In this document: in pieces, positions 47,755-58,982 of the stretch
Layout of the letters: each line of letters opens with the position of its first letter
How positions within the stretch are numbered: position 1 is the first letter of the stretch
DNA from: Micromonospora olivasterospora
Lineage (GTDB): Bacteria; Actinomycetota; Actinomycetes; Mycobacteriales; Micromonosporaceae
Length of the DNA: 64,000 nucleotides
NCBI RefSeq assembly: GCF_007830265.1
Contig: NZ_VLKE01000001.1
Span: 5,952,001 to 6,016,000, forward strand
Reading direction: 5' to 3'
The notes under the pieces: generated by a model
Databases searched by the model: none
Seen by the model: only the letters and a program-made list of their open reading frames with translations
What the model was told of the DNA's origin: nothing
Position numbers and translations under genes: made by a program

Positions 47755-50700
47755 ATGGGTGGCCTGCGTTTCCTGCCCTGGGTGCGCGACGGCGTCGCCC
47801 GGGTCGTCTCCCACACCGACACCCTGGCCGGGCCCTGCCCCGCGCCCGGGCGGAGGTGACCCTCACCGTGGCCGCGCTGGGCACCGACACCGCCAGCGAC
47901 AAGACCACGGAGATCGCCGGCACCACCACCGCGCTGCTGCACGGCCCCGGCGACGTGGTCGGCATCGACCCGCAGGAGATCATCCGCAGCTACCCGGCGC
48001 CCGGCGCGGAGAACGTCGAGGTGTCCCTGCTGGCCGCGGTGGAGTTCGACAGCCCCGAGCTGCCGTGGCTGTACACGCCGGCCCGGCCGGACGCCCGCGG
48101 CGCGCTGCGCCCGTGGCTGGTCCTCGTCGTGGTGCCGGCCGGCGAGGGCGGGGCCGAGCTGCGCACCGAGCCGGGCCAGGCGCTGGCCCGGCTCGCCACC
48201 ACCGTCCGGCAACTGCCGGCCCTGGCCGACTCGTGGGCCTGGGCGCACGCCCAGGTGCTGGTCACCGGCGACGAGGACGTCGCCGCGGTGATCGCCGACG
48301 CCCCGGACCGCACCCTGTCGCGGCTGCTGTGCCCGCGCCGGCTCGCCGCCGGCACCGACTACCTCGCCGCCGTGGTGCCCGCCTTCGCCGCCGGGGTCCG
48401 CGCCGGGCTCGGCCAGCCGGTCGACGACACCGGGCCGCTCGCCCCCGCCTGGGGCCCCGACTCGGCGCACCCCGGCCCCGACGACGCGGTCCTGCTGCCC
48501 GTCTACCACCACTGGACGTTCCGCACCGGCCCGGACGGCGACTTCGAGTCCCTGGCCCGCCGGCTGCGCCCCCGGGTCCTGCCCGCCGACGTCGGCCGGC
48601 AACCGGTCGACATCGCCGCGCCCGGCGGCGGGCTGCCAGCCGGCGCCGACGAGGGGGTGGAGGGGCGGTCCGTCCTCGGCTTCGAGGGGGCCCTCGCCGC
48701 CCCCGGCATGACCCCCAGCGTGTGGGCCGACGACGTCCGCACGGCCTGGGCGGGCGCCCTCACCGACCTGCTGCGCCACGCCCAGGACCGGCTGACCCCG
48801 CCGCTGTACGGCGACATCCACACCCAGCAGGGGCAGCTCCCCGCCGGCGGCGCCGAGCCGCGCTGGCTGGCCGGGCTCAACCTCGACCCCCGCTACCGGG
48901 CCGCCGCCGCGCTCGGCACCCAGGTGGTGCAGCGCCACCAGGAGGACCTGGCCGCCGCGGCCTGGGAGCGGGCCGCCGCGCTGCGCGAGACCAACGAGCA
49001 GCTGCGCCGCGGCCAGGCCGCCCGGGACACGGCCACCGCCCTGTTCGCCCGCCGGGTCGACCCGGACACCCCGGGCGCCGCGGTGACCGACGACCAACTC
49101 GTCGCCATGACCCAGCCGGTGCACGACCTGGTGGACGCGTCCGGGCCGGCCGCCGCCCGCGCGGCCGGGCCCGCCGCCGACGAGCCGCTGGACCGCCGGC
49201 TGGAGGCGAACCCGGGCGCCCGGGCCGCCACCAGCGCGCCGGTACGCCGGCTGCTGCGCCCCCGCGGGCCCCTCGCCCGCCGCGTCGACCCCGACGCCGG
49301 TCCGGCGGCGCTGGTCCGGCTCGCCGACGGCACCAGCCCGGTGCCCGCCGCGCGCGTGCCCGCCGGCGGCACGGTCCTCGACACCCTGGTCACCGACGGC
49401 CGCGGCCTCGGCTCGCTCACCCGGGCCGTGATCGAGCAGGCCGCCCGGAACCCGTGGTGGCACACCAGCGGCACGGCGGCGACGAAGGTGGTACGGGCCC
49501 TGGCCTCCGACGACCCGGTCACCTTCGTCACCACCAACGGCGGCGACCTGCTCGGCCCCGACCGGTTCTTCCTCGGCACCGCGGACGGGCGGCTGTTCGA
49601 GCGGCGCCGCGTCGCCCCGGACCAGTGGGTGTGGCGGGACCACGGCGCCCCGCCGGGCACCGCCGTCGCCACCTCCGGCGCCGCCGTCCCGCCCGACCGG
49701 GTGTACGTGCGCACCCGAGACAGCCGGCTGTTCGAGCGGCGCTGGGACGGCGACCGGTGGGTGTGGACCGACTGCGGCGCCCCGCCGCTCGGCGTGCGCA
49801 GCCGGCCCGTCGCCGGCGGCGACCAGGTCTACCTGCTCGGCGGGGACGGCAGCCTGCACCGCTACACGCCCGCCACGAGGGTGTGGACGGCACTGGGCGC
49901 GCCCGCGCTGCGCTCCGGCGAACGGCTGTGGGGCTCGCCGCGCCCGTCCATGAACGGCGTGCTGGTCGCCACCACCCAGCAGCGGCTGTTCGGCCACAAC
50001 GGCGGCTGGCGGCAGGTCGGCACCGACGCCATGCCGCCGGTCTGGGGCTCCCCGGCCAGCCAGCACACCTACCCCGGCGAGAACCGGACCGGCTACTCGT
50101 ACGTCACGCCCGACGGGCGACTCGTCTCCCAGTACGCGGACGGGTCGATCCTGCCGCACGACGCCGCCCCCGACGGACGGCGCGTGGTGTCGCTGGCGCA
50201 GCAGGCCGCGCCGCTGGGCAACGACGAGGAGCTGGCCATCATCACCCTCGGCGCGCCGGCCGCCAACCCGGCGGACCTGCGGCTGATGCGGCGCTACCGC
50301 TACTACCACGACCTGCACGAGCGGTGGTACTGGGGCTGGGACTACGTCACCACCACGGTGCCCGCCGGCGGCCTGGGCCGGCACCGTCCCGGCCCGTTCG
50401 TCGGCGACTCCCGCACCGGCGAGCTGTACGCCGTCACCGCCGACGGCCGGCTCACCTCGTTCCGCTGGGGTTACGCGGTGGCGGCCTGGATCGACCACGG
50501 CCTGCCCGCCGACCCGCGCGGCGCCGGCCCCGACGGGGCGCCCGCCCCGGCACGCCTGCGGTTCGCCCCCCGGGTGGGGCTGCTCTCGTCGCTGCTGTTC
50601 ACCCACACCGTCGCCCAGGGCACCGGCAGCCGGCCGCGGGTGCAGGTCGGGCACCACCTCGGCGACGACGGGACGGTGCAGGAGCGCACCCTGACCCCGG

Positions 50701-52574
50701 CCGTCAACGGCCCGGCGATCCCGGTCGCGGCCCGCGCCACCGCCACCACCATCGGCGCCGTCCAGCCGGCCGGCCCGCCCTGCCTGGTGACCGCCGCCCT
50801 GCTGCCGGGCACCACCGCCGGCACCTGCCGGATCGCCTACTGGATCGGCCGGAACGCCGACGCCACCGGCGCGGCCACCGGCGGCTGGTCCGGGCCGTAC
50901 GACCTGCCCGACCCGGTCAGCGCCGACGCGGCGGGACTCGACGTCGCCCTCGCCGACCTGGACGACGACGGGCAGCCGGAGCTGATCGTCGCGTACGGGG
51001 TGAGCCGCCCCGGCGGCGCCGACAACCGGGTGTACTACCGCGTCGGGTGGGGCCTGGACGACGCCGGCGCCGTGACCCGCGGCTGGAGCGACTCCCAGCC
51101 CACCCCGCAGCAGCTCGGCACCATCACCTCCGTCGGCGTCGAGGTGGTCGACATGACCGGCGACCAGGTCCCCGACCTGCTCGTCTTCGCGGCCGGCACG
51201 GTCGGCACCACGCCGGTGGCCCGCTATCTCACCGGGCGCGGCCTGAACCGCCGGGGCCGGATCGTCAACGGCTGGACCGCCCCGCAGCCGGTGCCCGACG
51301 AGGCGGCCGTCGCCGGCGCGGCCGGGGCGGGGGTCGCCGTGGCCGACGTGACCGGCACCCGCCGCCCCGACCTGGTCGTCGCCTGGCGCACCGGCGCCAC
51401 CGTCACCTGCCGCACCGCCTTCGACCTCGACCCGGCGGGCGTACCGGTCAACTGGAGCGCCGCGGCGACGGTGACCGGCGCGGCCGACGCCGGCGCCGCC
51501 CGCGGCTGCACCGTGGCGATCGCCGACCTGCGCGCCGACCTCGTCGCCGACCGGGCCCGGATGGGCGACGACTTCATGTCCGCCGCCGCCAACCACCAGG
51601 ACCGGCTCGCCCCGGCGCAGTCGCTGGCCCGCGACCACCGTCCCGCGTCCGTCGACCTCGCCGCCGCCGCGGCGGCCGTCCGGGAGACCGTCCGCCCGGA
51701 GACCGCGGTGGCCGGGGAGGTGCTGGCCGGCCTCGCCCTCGGCGGCGACCTGGTCGACGCCCTGCCCGACAGCGGCGACCCGCTGCGGCGGCTGCTCGCC
51801 GGGGTCACCTTCAACGTCCCCGCCTACGAGCTGCTGCGCGGCCTGTCCCAGGAGCACGTGGTGCCCAACCTGCCCGCGGTGGCGCCGGAGACCATGACGG
51901 CGCTGGCCGCCAACCCCCGGTTCATCGAGGCGTTCCTCGTCGGGCTCAACCACGAGATGAGCCGGGAGATGCTGTGGCGGGAGTTCCCCGCCGACCCGCG
52001 GCAGACCTGGTTCCGGCAGTTCTGGGACGTCCGCGGCGCCGTCTCGGCCGGCGCCCCGCTGACCGACATCCCGCCGCTGACCGACACCGCCTGGCGCAAC
52101 GGGCCGCTGGGCAGCCACCTCACCGCCGTCGGCGCGCCCGGCGAACAGTCGCTGGTGCTGGTCGTCCGCGGCGAACTGCTGCGCCGCTACCCGTCCACCA
52201 TCGTCACCATGCGGGCCGCCACCTGGACCGGGCCCGAGCAGCGCGTCCCGACCGGGCCGGACATCCTGCCCATCTTCACCGCGCGGCTCTCCCCCGACCT
52301 GCTGCTGTTCGGCTTCCCGTACACCGCCGTCACGGCCCGCGGCGCCACCCGGCAGAGCGCCGGCTCCGCCGGCTACTTCTTCCTGCTGCGCGAGCAGCCG
52401 GCCGCGCCCCGCTTCGGCGTCGACCTCACCGGCGACCCGCTGCCGCCGGACGCGGTGGTCTTCGCCGCGCGGCCGGACGGCAACGCCGCCGACACCGCGC
52501 TGGCCATGCTGCAACGCCCCGTCCTGCTCGCCCGCCACGCCAGCGACCTGCTACCCGAGCCGGAGAACAAGTGA
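47755..52574 (+). CDS. propeller/VCBS-repeat giant protein with an apparent N-terminal frameshift
   Basis: An ATG at 47755 with GGAGG upstream encodes MGGLRFLPWVRDGVARVVSH and TDTLAGP. It then hits a frame change at 47833-47835 (stop at 47859). The other frame runs open LPRARAEVTLTVAALGTDTA to a TGA at 52574. Alternatively translation begins at the GTG at 47856 (1572 residues). Visible domains are propeller-like blades (about residues 560-880, GRLFERRRVAPDQWVWRDHG, SRLFERRWDGDRWVWTDCGA), three FG-GAP/VCBS-like repeats (DVALADLDDDGQPELIVAYG, EVVDMTGDQVPDLLVF, VADVTGTRRPDLVVAW) and a conserved-looking C-terminal block (FIEAFLVGLNHEMSREMLWR). There is no signal peptide. It overlaps the next gene by four bases (GTGA). 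Its role is unknown; surface binding or scaffolding is plausible. Confidence 0.65.
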
Positions 52575-55500
52575 AGACCACCTCGTCGTACGCCGCGAAC
52601 CGGCCCCCGCTGGCCAGCGCGCTGACGCAGACCCCGTGGACCCTCTCCCCGCAGGCCCCGGCGGTCATGCTGCCGGTGCGCCTGGAGACCCGCTTCGCCG
52701 GCGCCACCCTGAAGATCCGCGTCTACCCCGACCAGATCCACGTCGACGACCACGAGCCGGGGCTCACGGCCGAGGAGGACGCCGCGGGCCGCGCGTACTG
52801 GGGTGAGGGCCGGCCCGGCGGAATCACCGGCACGCCCGACGAGGCCGCCTGGGCCGACCTGGTCCGCCGCTTCGGCGCGCCTCGGGCCGGGTGGATCGCC
52901 CGGGTGATGGAACCGACCGACGGGAACTTCCCCGACCCACTGCCCCGCCCCGGCCCCTGGTGCGAGCCGGCCCGGGCCCGGCTGCTGCCCACCCGCTGGT
53001 ACGCGGTGGGCCGCACGGTCAGCGGGCGGCTGTTCACCGGCACCTCCGGCCCGGTGACCCCCGACCTGCCGGTCGGGCCCAGCCCGGTGCCGCCGGAGGG
53101 CACCAGCACCCTCGCGCAGGCGCCGGCCGAGGCGCTGCCCGTGGACGCCGGAATGCGCTGGACGGTCGACTTCGCCGCCGCCCTCGGCGCCGGCATGGCG
53201 CTGACCGTCACCGTCCCCACCGACGGGGCGGGGCGGCCGGAGACGGTGGAACGGCTGCTGGTGTTCGGCCTGGACAGCGCGAGCACGCCCGCCGAGGCGT
53301 CCCGCGCGCTCGGCCGGCTGTTCGAGGCGCACGCCGCCACCGACGGGCTGGCGTTCCTCGCCCCCGACAGCCCCACCAACAACACCGTCACCGCCACCCC
53401 GGCGGCGGAGCCGACCACCGCCGCGCCGAGCAGCGGCGACAGCGCCGCCGACGCCCAGGCGCCCGAGGCCGCCGCCGCGCTCGTCGCCGACGCCCTCGGC
53501 GTACATCTGACGGCGGAGCCGGACGACGCGCTCAGCGCGGCCCGCCGGCGGCCGGCCCGCCCGGACGCCCCCGCCGCGCTCGCCCGCGGCACCGGCGCCA
53601 CCGTCACCGACCGGCCCACCGGCGGGCTGGTCCGCCGGGCGCTCTGGCCGGCCAGCTTCGGCGGCCTGCTGCGGCACCTGCTGCCGGTCGCCACCCCGGC
53701 GGAGACGGCCGCGGTGCGCGACCACTTCGTCGCGCACGTGCACGCCGAGGGGCCGCTGCCGACGCTGCGCGTCGGCCGCCAGCCGTACGGGCTGCTGCCC
53801 GTGGCGAGCCTGCGGGACTGGCGCCCGGCCGGCGGCGGCGAGGCCCGGGCCGTGACGCTGCTGACCCGGCTGTGGCAGCAGGTGTGGCTGCCCTCGCGGA
53901 TCCCCCGGATCGTCCCCGGCCTGGCCGACCCGGAGCGGGCCCTGCTGGACGTGCTGGCCACCGACGCCCGGGTGCTGGAGGTGCGGGCCCGCAGCATGCT
54001 CGGCAACGAGTACGTCAGCTGGTTGTGGCGCTTCGCCCGGCTCGGGCTCGGCCCGGACTGGCGCGAGCAGGTCGTCGAGCCGGCCCGGGACCTGCTGGCC
54101 GCCCTGGGCCTGGGCGGCGCCACCGACCCCCGGCTGTCCCTGGCCGTCTTCGCCAAGGAGGCGTACGCCCTCGGCACGCCCCTGCTGGACGGCCCCGGGA
54201 CGCCGCGGGCCGACCGGATCGGCGCGTACCTGCGCGCGCTCGCCGCCGTCGGGCTGCACGGCGACGAGGTGCCCGCGCGCCCCGGCGAGGGGCCCGTGCC
54301 GCTGTTCCACCGGCTGCTGCGCGCCGCCCTGATCGCCGAGCACTCCGCCGCCGCGGACGCGTTCGCCGCCGAGGCGGCCCTGCCCGCCGCCGCGGAGATC
54401 CCCGAGCCGGAACTGGTCGACATCCGCCCGCACGACCGCACGCCGGTGCTGCGCCGCCGCCTCGGCGTCGACGTCCCCGGTGCCGGCGGCGCGACCGTCG
54501 GCGGCTACCTCGCCGACGTCCACGACGACCCGCGGCAGGTGCGGGCCACCACCGAGCTGCGGGCCTTCCGCGCCGCGCTGACCGGCCTGGCCGACCTGCT
54601 CGACGACGGGCTGTCCCCCGCCGACCTGCACCGCCACGTCGCCGGCACGCTGGGGCTGGCCGCGCACCGGCTGGACGCCTGGATCACCTCGCTGGCCACC
54701 CGCCGGCTCGCCCGGCTCACGGCCGGGCCGCACCCCGGCGTGCACGTCGGCGGGTACGCCTGGCTGGTCGACCTGCGGCCGGCGCAGCCCCCGCGGATGG
54801 TGCCCCGCCCCGACGACGTGCCCCCCGAGGTGGCCCCGCCGACGCTGCCGGCCGCCCCCGAGGGGGCCGGGCACGTCCACGCCCCGTCGCCGGCGCAGGC
54901 CGTCACCTCGGCGGTGCTGCGCAGCGCCTGGCGCTCGCACCGGGGCGGCGACCAACCGCTGGCCGTCGAACTCTCCTCCCGCCGGGTCCGCCTCGCCGAG
55001 CAGCTCCTCGACGGCGTACGCGCCGGGCAGAGCCTCGGCGCGCTGCTCGGCTACCGTTTCGAACGCGGCCTGCACGACCACCCGGACGGCCCGCTGGACG
55101 CGCATCTGCCGCTGTTCCGCCGGCTCGCGCCGGTCCGCGCCCACCGGGTCGACCCGGCCCCGGGCGGCGCGACGGTCACCGCGACGGTGGAGTCGGCGCG
55201 GACGGTCGACGGGTTGGAGCTGCACCGGCTGCACCAGGCCGGCACCATCGACGCCCAGCTCGACGCGCTGCCGGCCGGCGCCCGCGCCGCCATCCGTGAC
55301 GTCCTCGCCGACCTCGCCGACGCCACGGACGCGGTGGCCGACACGCTGCTCGCCGAGAGCGTCCACCAGCTGGCCCTCGGCGACATGAACCGCGCCGCGG
55401 CGGCCGTCGACGCCGCCTCCGGTGCCGCGACCAACCCGCCGCAGTTGCACGTCACCCGCACCCCGGCGACCGGCGCGACCCTGACCCACCGGGTGCTGCT

Positions 55501-57091
55501 GCTGGTCAACGTCGACGAGCGGGCGAGTCAGCTGCGCCGGGACTGGCCGGCCGGCCGCGCCCAGCACCCGCGCATCGTCGGCGCCGCCGCGGACGTGCTC
55601 ACCTCCGTGCTGCTGCCGCCGTCGCCGCGGGTCTGGTGGCGGTACCGCTGGCACGCCCCCGACGGGATCACCGCGACACCGTGGCAGGCGGCGAGCCTGG
55701 ACCGGCTGCAGCTGCCGGCGATCGACCTGCTCGCCGCGCCGCCGCACCCCGGCCGGCCCGGCGACGCCGAGCTGGACCGGCGCATCGCGCTGGACGCGTG
55801 GGGACCGCTGCTGCCCGCCGGGGTGAAACCCGACTGGACGCTTGAGCTGGACTACGACCGCGACCCCGCCTGGCCGGGCGACCGGGTGAGCCTGGCCGAG
55901 TTCCTGCACGCCGTGAACGTGCTGCGGGACCTGGTCGGCCGGTCCCGGCCGGTGGTCGCCGCCGACCTCGGCCTCGACGCCGACGCGCCGCCGCAGGTCG
56001 ACGACGTCGCCAAGGCACAGGCCGGCGAGCTGTGGCAGGCGGCCCGGGACGCCGCCTCGGCGCTGGCCGACGTGCCCGCGGTGGACGCGCCCGGCTGGGA
56101 CGAGGCGGACGTCCGGCTCCTGCTGGACACCGCCGCCGGCTTCGGCGTGGTCGGGGCCGTGCCGCCCCCGCCGGCCGCGGGCGCCGCCGGCGCGGTCGCC
56201 GACGCGGCGGTGGTGGCCGCCGCCGAGCTGGCCCGCCGGCTGGCCGCGCACTGCCGGGTCGTCGCGGAGCTGCACGACCGGGCGCCGTGCCCGCCGTCGG
56301 CCTGCGCGTGCGTCCCGGCGACGGACTTCGACCGGCCGAGCGCGCCGCCCGCGCGCCGCCGCGAGGCCCAGATCGCCCGGGTGCGGGCCCTGCTCGGCCC
56401 CGACATGCCGGTCCTGACCCGCGCCACGGCGCCGCAGCCGGCCGACCTGGCCACCGCCCTGGACGCCAGCGACGCCCTGCAGGGCGGCTCGCCCCACCCG
56501 GTACGCCGGTGGCTGTCGCGCTACGGCCGGGTCCGCCCCGCCGTGGGCCGGTTGCAGGAGGTGCTCACCGCCGCGGAGGCGCTCGACGCCGGCGGCGTGG
56601 TGAAGCTGCCGACCACGGTCCAGGTGGCGCAACTGCCGTACGCCGAGGGCGACCGCTGGGTCGGCGAGGCCGCGCCGCGGCCGGGCACCGAGCCCGTGTC
56701 GCTGGTGGTGGTCGCCCCCGGCGGCCTCGACCCGGCCCGGCCGGTGCACGGCCTGCTGGTCGACGAGTGGACCGAGGTCGTCCCCGCCGGCCGGGTGCAG
56801 ACCGGCCTCACCTTCGAGTACGACGCCCCGGGCGCCGCCGCGCCGCAGGCGGTCCTGCTGGGGCTGGCGCCGGAGGGCGTCGCCAGCTGGCAGCCGGCCA
56901 CCCTCGCCCAGGTCCTGGAGGAGGCGCTGGACCTGGCCGTGGCCCGGGCCGTCGACGTCGACTCCCTCGGCGCGGCCGGGCAGTTCCTGCCCGCGCTCTA
57001 CTTCCCGACGAACGTCGCCGAGACCGCGACGACCACCGATTTCGTCCCGGACGCGACGCTGACGCCGCAGGGCGGACAGGAGGGCTCGTGA
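52571..57091 (+). CDS. very large protein of unknown function (1506 residues)
   Basis: The GTG at 52571 overlaps the previous stop. The product begins MKTTSSYAANRPPLASALTQ, and an early block LSPQAPAVMLPVRLETRFAG reads like a structural-protein N-terminus. Other recurring features are WIARVMEPTDGNFPDPLPRP, LPTLRVGRQPYGLLPVASLR, LEVRARSMLGNEYVSWLWRF, SPRVWWRYRWHAPDGITATP and PVHGLLVDEWTEVVPAGRVQ near the end. The segment around residues 800-1150 is alanine- and leucine-rich and may be helical. No catalytic motif, signal peptide or membrane helix was found. Its position inside the coupled operon points to a partner of the neighbouring giants. Confidence 0.7.
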   Translation: MKTTSSYAANRPPLASALTQTPWTLSPQAPAVMLPVRLETRFAGATLKIRVYPDQIHVDDHEPGLTAEEDAAGRAYWGEGRPGGITGTPDEAAWADLVRRFGAPRAGWIARVMEPTDGNFPDPLPRPGPWCEPARARLLPTRWYAVGRTVSGRLFTGTSGPVTPDLPVGPSPVPPEGTSTLAQAPAEALPVDAGMRWTVDFAAALGAGMALTVTVPTDGAGRPETVERLLVFGLDSASTPAEASRALGRLFEAHAATDGLAFLAPDSPTNNTVTATPAAEPTTAAPSSGDSAADAQAPEAAAALVADALGVHLTAEPDDALSAARRRPARPDAPAALARGTGATVTDRPTGGLVRRALWPASFGGLLRHLLPVATPAETAAVRDHFVAHVHAEGPLPTLRVGRQPYGLLPVASLRDWRPAGGGEARAVTLLTRLWQQVWLPSRIPRIVPGLADPERALLDVLATDARVLEVRARSMLGNEYVSWLWRFARLGLGPDWREQVVEPARDLLAALGLGGATDPRLSLAVFAKEAYALGTPLLDGPGTPRADRIGAYLRALAAVGLHGDEVPARPGEGPVPLFHRLLRAALIAEHSAAADAFAAEAALPAAAEIPEPELVDIRPHDRTPVLRRRLGVDVPGAGGATVGGYLADVHDDPRQVRATTELRAFRAALTGLADLLDDGLSPADLHRHVAGTLGLAAHRLDAWITSLATRRLARLTAGPHPGVHVGGYAWLVDLRPAQPPRMVPRPDDVPPEVAPPTLPAAPEGAGHVHAPSPAQAVTSAVLRSAWRSHRGGDQPLAVELSSRRVRLAEQLLDGVRAGQSLGALLGYRFERGLHDHPDGPLDAHLPLFRRLAPVRAHRVDPAPGGATVTATVESARTVDGLELHRLHQAGTIDAQLDALPAGARAAIRDVLADLADATDAVADTLLAESVHQLALGDMNRAAAAVDAASGAATNPPQLHVTRTPATGATLTHRVLLLVNVDERASQLRRDWPAGRAQHPRIVGAAADVLTSVLLPPSPRVWWRYRWHAPDGITATPWQAASLDRLQLPAIDLLAAPPHPGRPGDAELDRRIALDAWGPLLPAGVKPDWTLELDYDRDPAWPGDRVSLAEFLHAVNVLRDLVGRSRPVVAADLGLDADAPPQVDDVAKAQAGELWQAARDAASALADVPAVDAPGWDEADVRLLLDTAAGFGVVGAVPPPPAAGAAGAVADAAVVAAAELARRLAAHCRVVAELHDRAPCPPSACACVPATDFDRPSAPPARRREAQIARVRALLGPDMPVLTRATAPQPADLATALDASDALQGGSPHPVRRWLSRYGRVRPAVGRLQEVLTAAEALDAGGVVKLPTTVQVAQLPYAEGDRWVGEAAPRPGTEPVSLVVVAPGGLDPARPVHGLLVDEWTEVVPAGRVQTGLTFEYDAPGAAAPQAVLLGLAPEGVASWQPATLAQVLEEALDLAVARAVDVDSLGAAGQFLPALYFPTNVAETATTTDFVPDATLTPQGGQEGS

Positions 57092-58938
57092 CCACCGTCG
57101 AACAGCCGGCGACCACGCCGACGCCCCCGTCGGTCACCACCTGGACGCGGCTGGAGCCGCGTACCCGGCGGGCCGACCTGGCGCCCGCCGTGGAGGCCCG
57201 CATCGCCGACCCGCTGTGGCTGCTCGCCCGGCAGTGGCAGCTCGGCGAGTTCACCGGCGAGGACGCCGGCTCGCCGGTCGGCGCCCGGGTGCACGCCGAA
57301 GCCGCCCGATTCACCCGCTACCGGCCCGGCACCGGCTCCGGCAGCACCGTGGGGCTGCCGGAGGCCGCCCCGCTGGAGGCGGTGGTGGAGCGGGAGGCGG
57401 CCGCCACGGCCGGGGACCTGCGGTTCGCCGTGGAGAGCGGCCAGCAGCTGCTGCGGCTGCTCGCCGACGCCGGCGCCGGCTCGCTGGCGGCGCGGCTGTG
57501 CGCCACGTACCCCGTGCCGGCGACCCCGCCCGACGCCGCGTCCGCCGCGGACGCCGAGACCGTCGGCTACCTGCGGATCGCCGCGGGCCGGGTCCCGCAC
57601 GGGGACCTGGCGCTGCGGGCCTGGGCCGAGGGCCGGTTCCTCGGCGAGAACCAGGTGCCGGCGGCCCTGACGGCGGCGGTCACCGCCGCGGTCGCCGACT
57701 GGCTGGCGTGGCTGGGCGTGCCGGAGCGGCCCGCCGGTCCACCCGCGGGCTACCTGCTGCAACTGCCCGCCGTGCTGGCCCCCGGAGCTTCCCGGCCGGC
57801 CGCGCCGCCATGGCCGCCGGCCGACTTCACGCCGCTGTTCAGCGCGCCCGGGCAGGAGGGACCGGCGTGGCGGCGCGAGCGGATGGAGTACGACTTCGCC
57901 GTCGGCGCGCACGGCTCCGGCGGCGAGCTGGTGCTCACCGCCCACGAGTACGACGGCGACCGGTTGGACTGGTACCACTTCGACCACGAGCCGGGAGCGA
58001 CCCTGGAGGCCCGTCCGACGGTCGAGGACGTCGTGAAGGTGCTGCTGCCCACGCCCGTCGCGTACGCCGGCATGCCGTCGACCCGCTTCTGGGAGCTGGA
58101 GGACGCCCGGGTCAACCTGGCCGGCATCGGCGCCGGCGCCGGGGACCTGGCCCGGATGTTCCTGGTCGAGTACGGCCTCGTCTACGGCAACGACCACTTC
58201 CTGGTCCCGCTGGAGTTGCCGGTCGGGTCCGCCACCCGGATCCGCTCGCTGATCGTCACCGACACGTTCGGCGTCCAGACGCTGGTGCCCGCCGCGCCCG
58301 ACGGCACGGCGCTGTTCCGGCCGTCCGGTGCGACCTCCGGCGGGGCGGCCGACGTCCTGGTGCTGCCGGCGACGGCCGCCCAGACGCTGGACTCGGAGCC
58401 GGTGGAGGAGGTCCGCCTGGGACGCGACGAGATGGCGAACCTGGCGTGGGCGGTCGAGCGGACGGTCACCGGCGCCACCGGCCGGCCGATCGACCGGACG
58501 GCCCAGGTCGGCCGTGCGGCGGTGCCGCCGCGGCCGCCCGTCGACGAGGCGAGCGGGACGGTGCCGGCGCTGTCGTACTCCTTCGCCACCAGCGTCCCGG
58601 AGAACTGGGTGCCGCTGATCCCGGGGCCGACGCAGGACCGGCCGGACGTGGTCCGGCTGCGCCGGGTCCCGCTGCAGCAGCCGTCCCGGCAGGGGCCGCC
58701 CGTCGCGGTGACCGGCTTCAGCCGCCTGCTCGACTGGCGGTGGCGCGCCGACGGCGAGCTGGTCGAGTTCGCCGTCCCCGAGGAGGAGGTGCCCCGCGCC
58801 GGCGCCCGGGTGCTGCGTCAGTGGCAGCTCGCCCGGTGGAGCGACGGCTCGGTGCACCTGTGGCTGGGCCGTGCCCGGCGCGCCGGCACGGGCGAGCTGT
58901 CCAGCGGCCTGCGCTACGACACCGTCGAACCGCGCTGA
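57088..58938 (+). CDS. 616-residue protein of unknown function
   Basis: The GTG at 57088 overlaps the previous TGA. After a 30-residue proline/threonine-rich start comes VEARIADPLWLLARQWQLGE and FTGEDAGSPVGARVHAEA. Further blocks are RRERMEYDFAVGAHGSGGEL, RFWELEDARVNLAGIGAGAG, MFLVEYGLVYGNDHFLVPLE and LGRDEMANLAWAVERTVTG. The protein is soluble, with no signal peptide or known motif. The aromatic, strand-rich middle suggests a structural module. It ends 44 bp before the tail-fibre-like gene. I do not recognise the family. Confidence 0.7.
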   Translation: MTTVEQPATTPTPPSVTTWTRLEPRTRRADLAPAVEARIADPLWLLARQWQLGEFTGEDAGSPVGARVHAEAARFTRYRPGTGSGSTVGLPEAAPLEAVVEREAAATAGDLRFAVESGQQLLRLLADAGAGSLAARLCATYPVPATPPDAASAADAETVGYLRIAAGRVPHGDLALRAWAEGRFLGENQVPAALTAAVTAAVADWLAWLGVPERPAGPPAGYLLQLPAVLAPGASRPAAPPWPPADFTPLFSAPGQEGPAWRRERMEYDFAVGAHGSGGELVLTAHEYDGDRLDWYHFDHEPGATLEARPTVEDVVKVLLPTPVAYAGMPSTRFWELEDARVNLAGIGAGAGDLARMFLVEYGLVYGNDHFLVPLELPVGSATRIRSLIVTDTFGVQTLVPAAPDGTALFRPSGATSGGAADVLVLPATAAQTLDSEPVEEVRLGRDEMANLAWAVERTVTGATGRPIDRTAQVGRAAVPPRPPVDEASGTVPALSYSFATSVPENWVPLIPGPTQDRPDVVRLRRVPLQQPSRQGPPVAVTGFSRLLDWRWRADGELVEFAVPEEEVPRAGARVLRQWQLARWSDGSVHLWLGRARRAGTGELSSGLRYDTVEPR

Positions 58939-58982
58939 ACGACCCCTCACCCGCCGTAGACCAAGGACCAGCGGAGAAAACG

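Noticed and set aside
43776..52538. Minus-strand open frame of about 2900 codons opposite the unusual locus
   Set aside because: It is the mirror of GC-biased codons of the real plus-strand genes. Its translation is G/A/V/R/Q-rich with no fold-like pattern, and the plus strand has RBSs, overlaps and recognisable domains.
44102..57091. Very long plus-strand frame (over 4300 codons) reading through several genes
   Set aside because: Its first two thirds are arginine/proline-rich out-of-frame sequence. Only the part from 52571 onward is the real gene.
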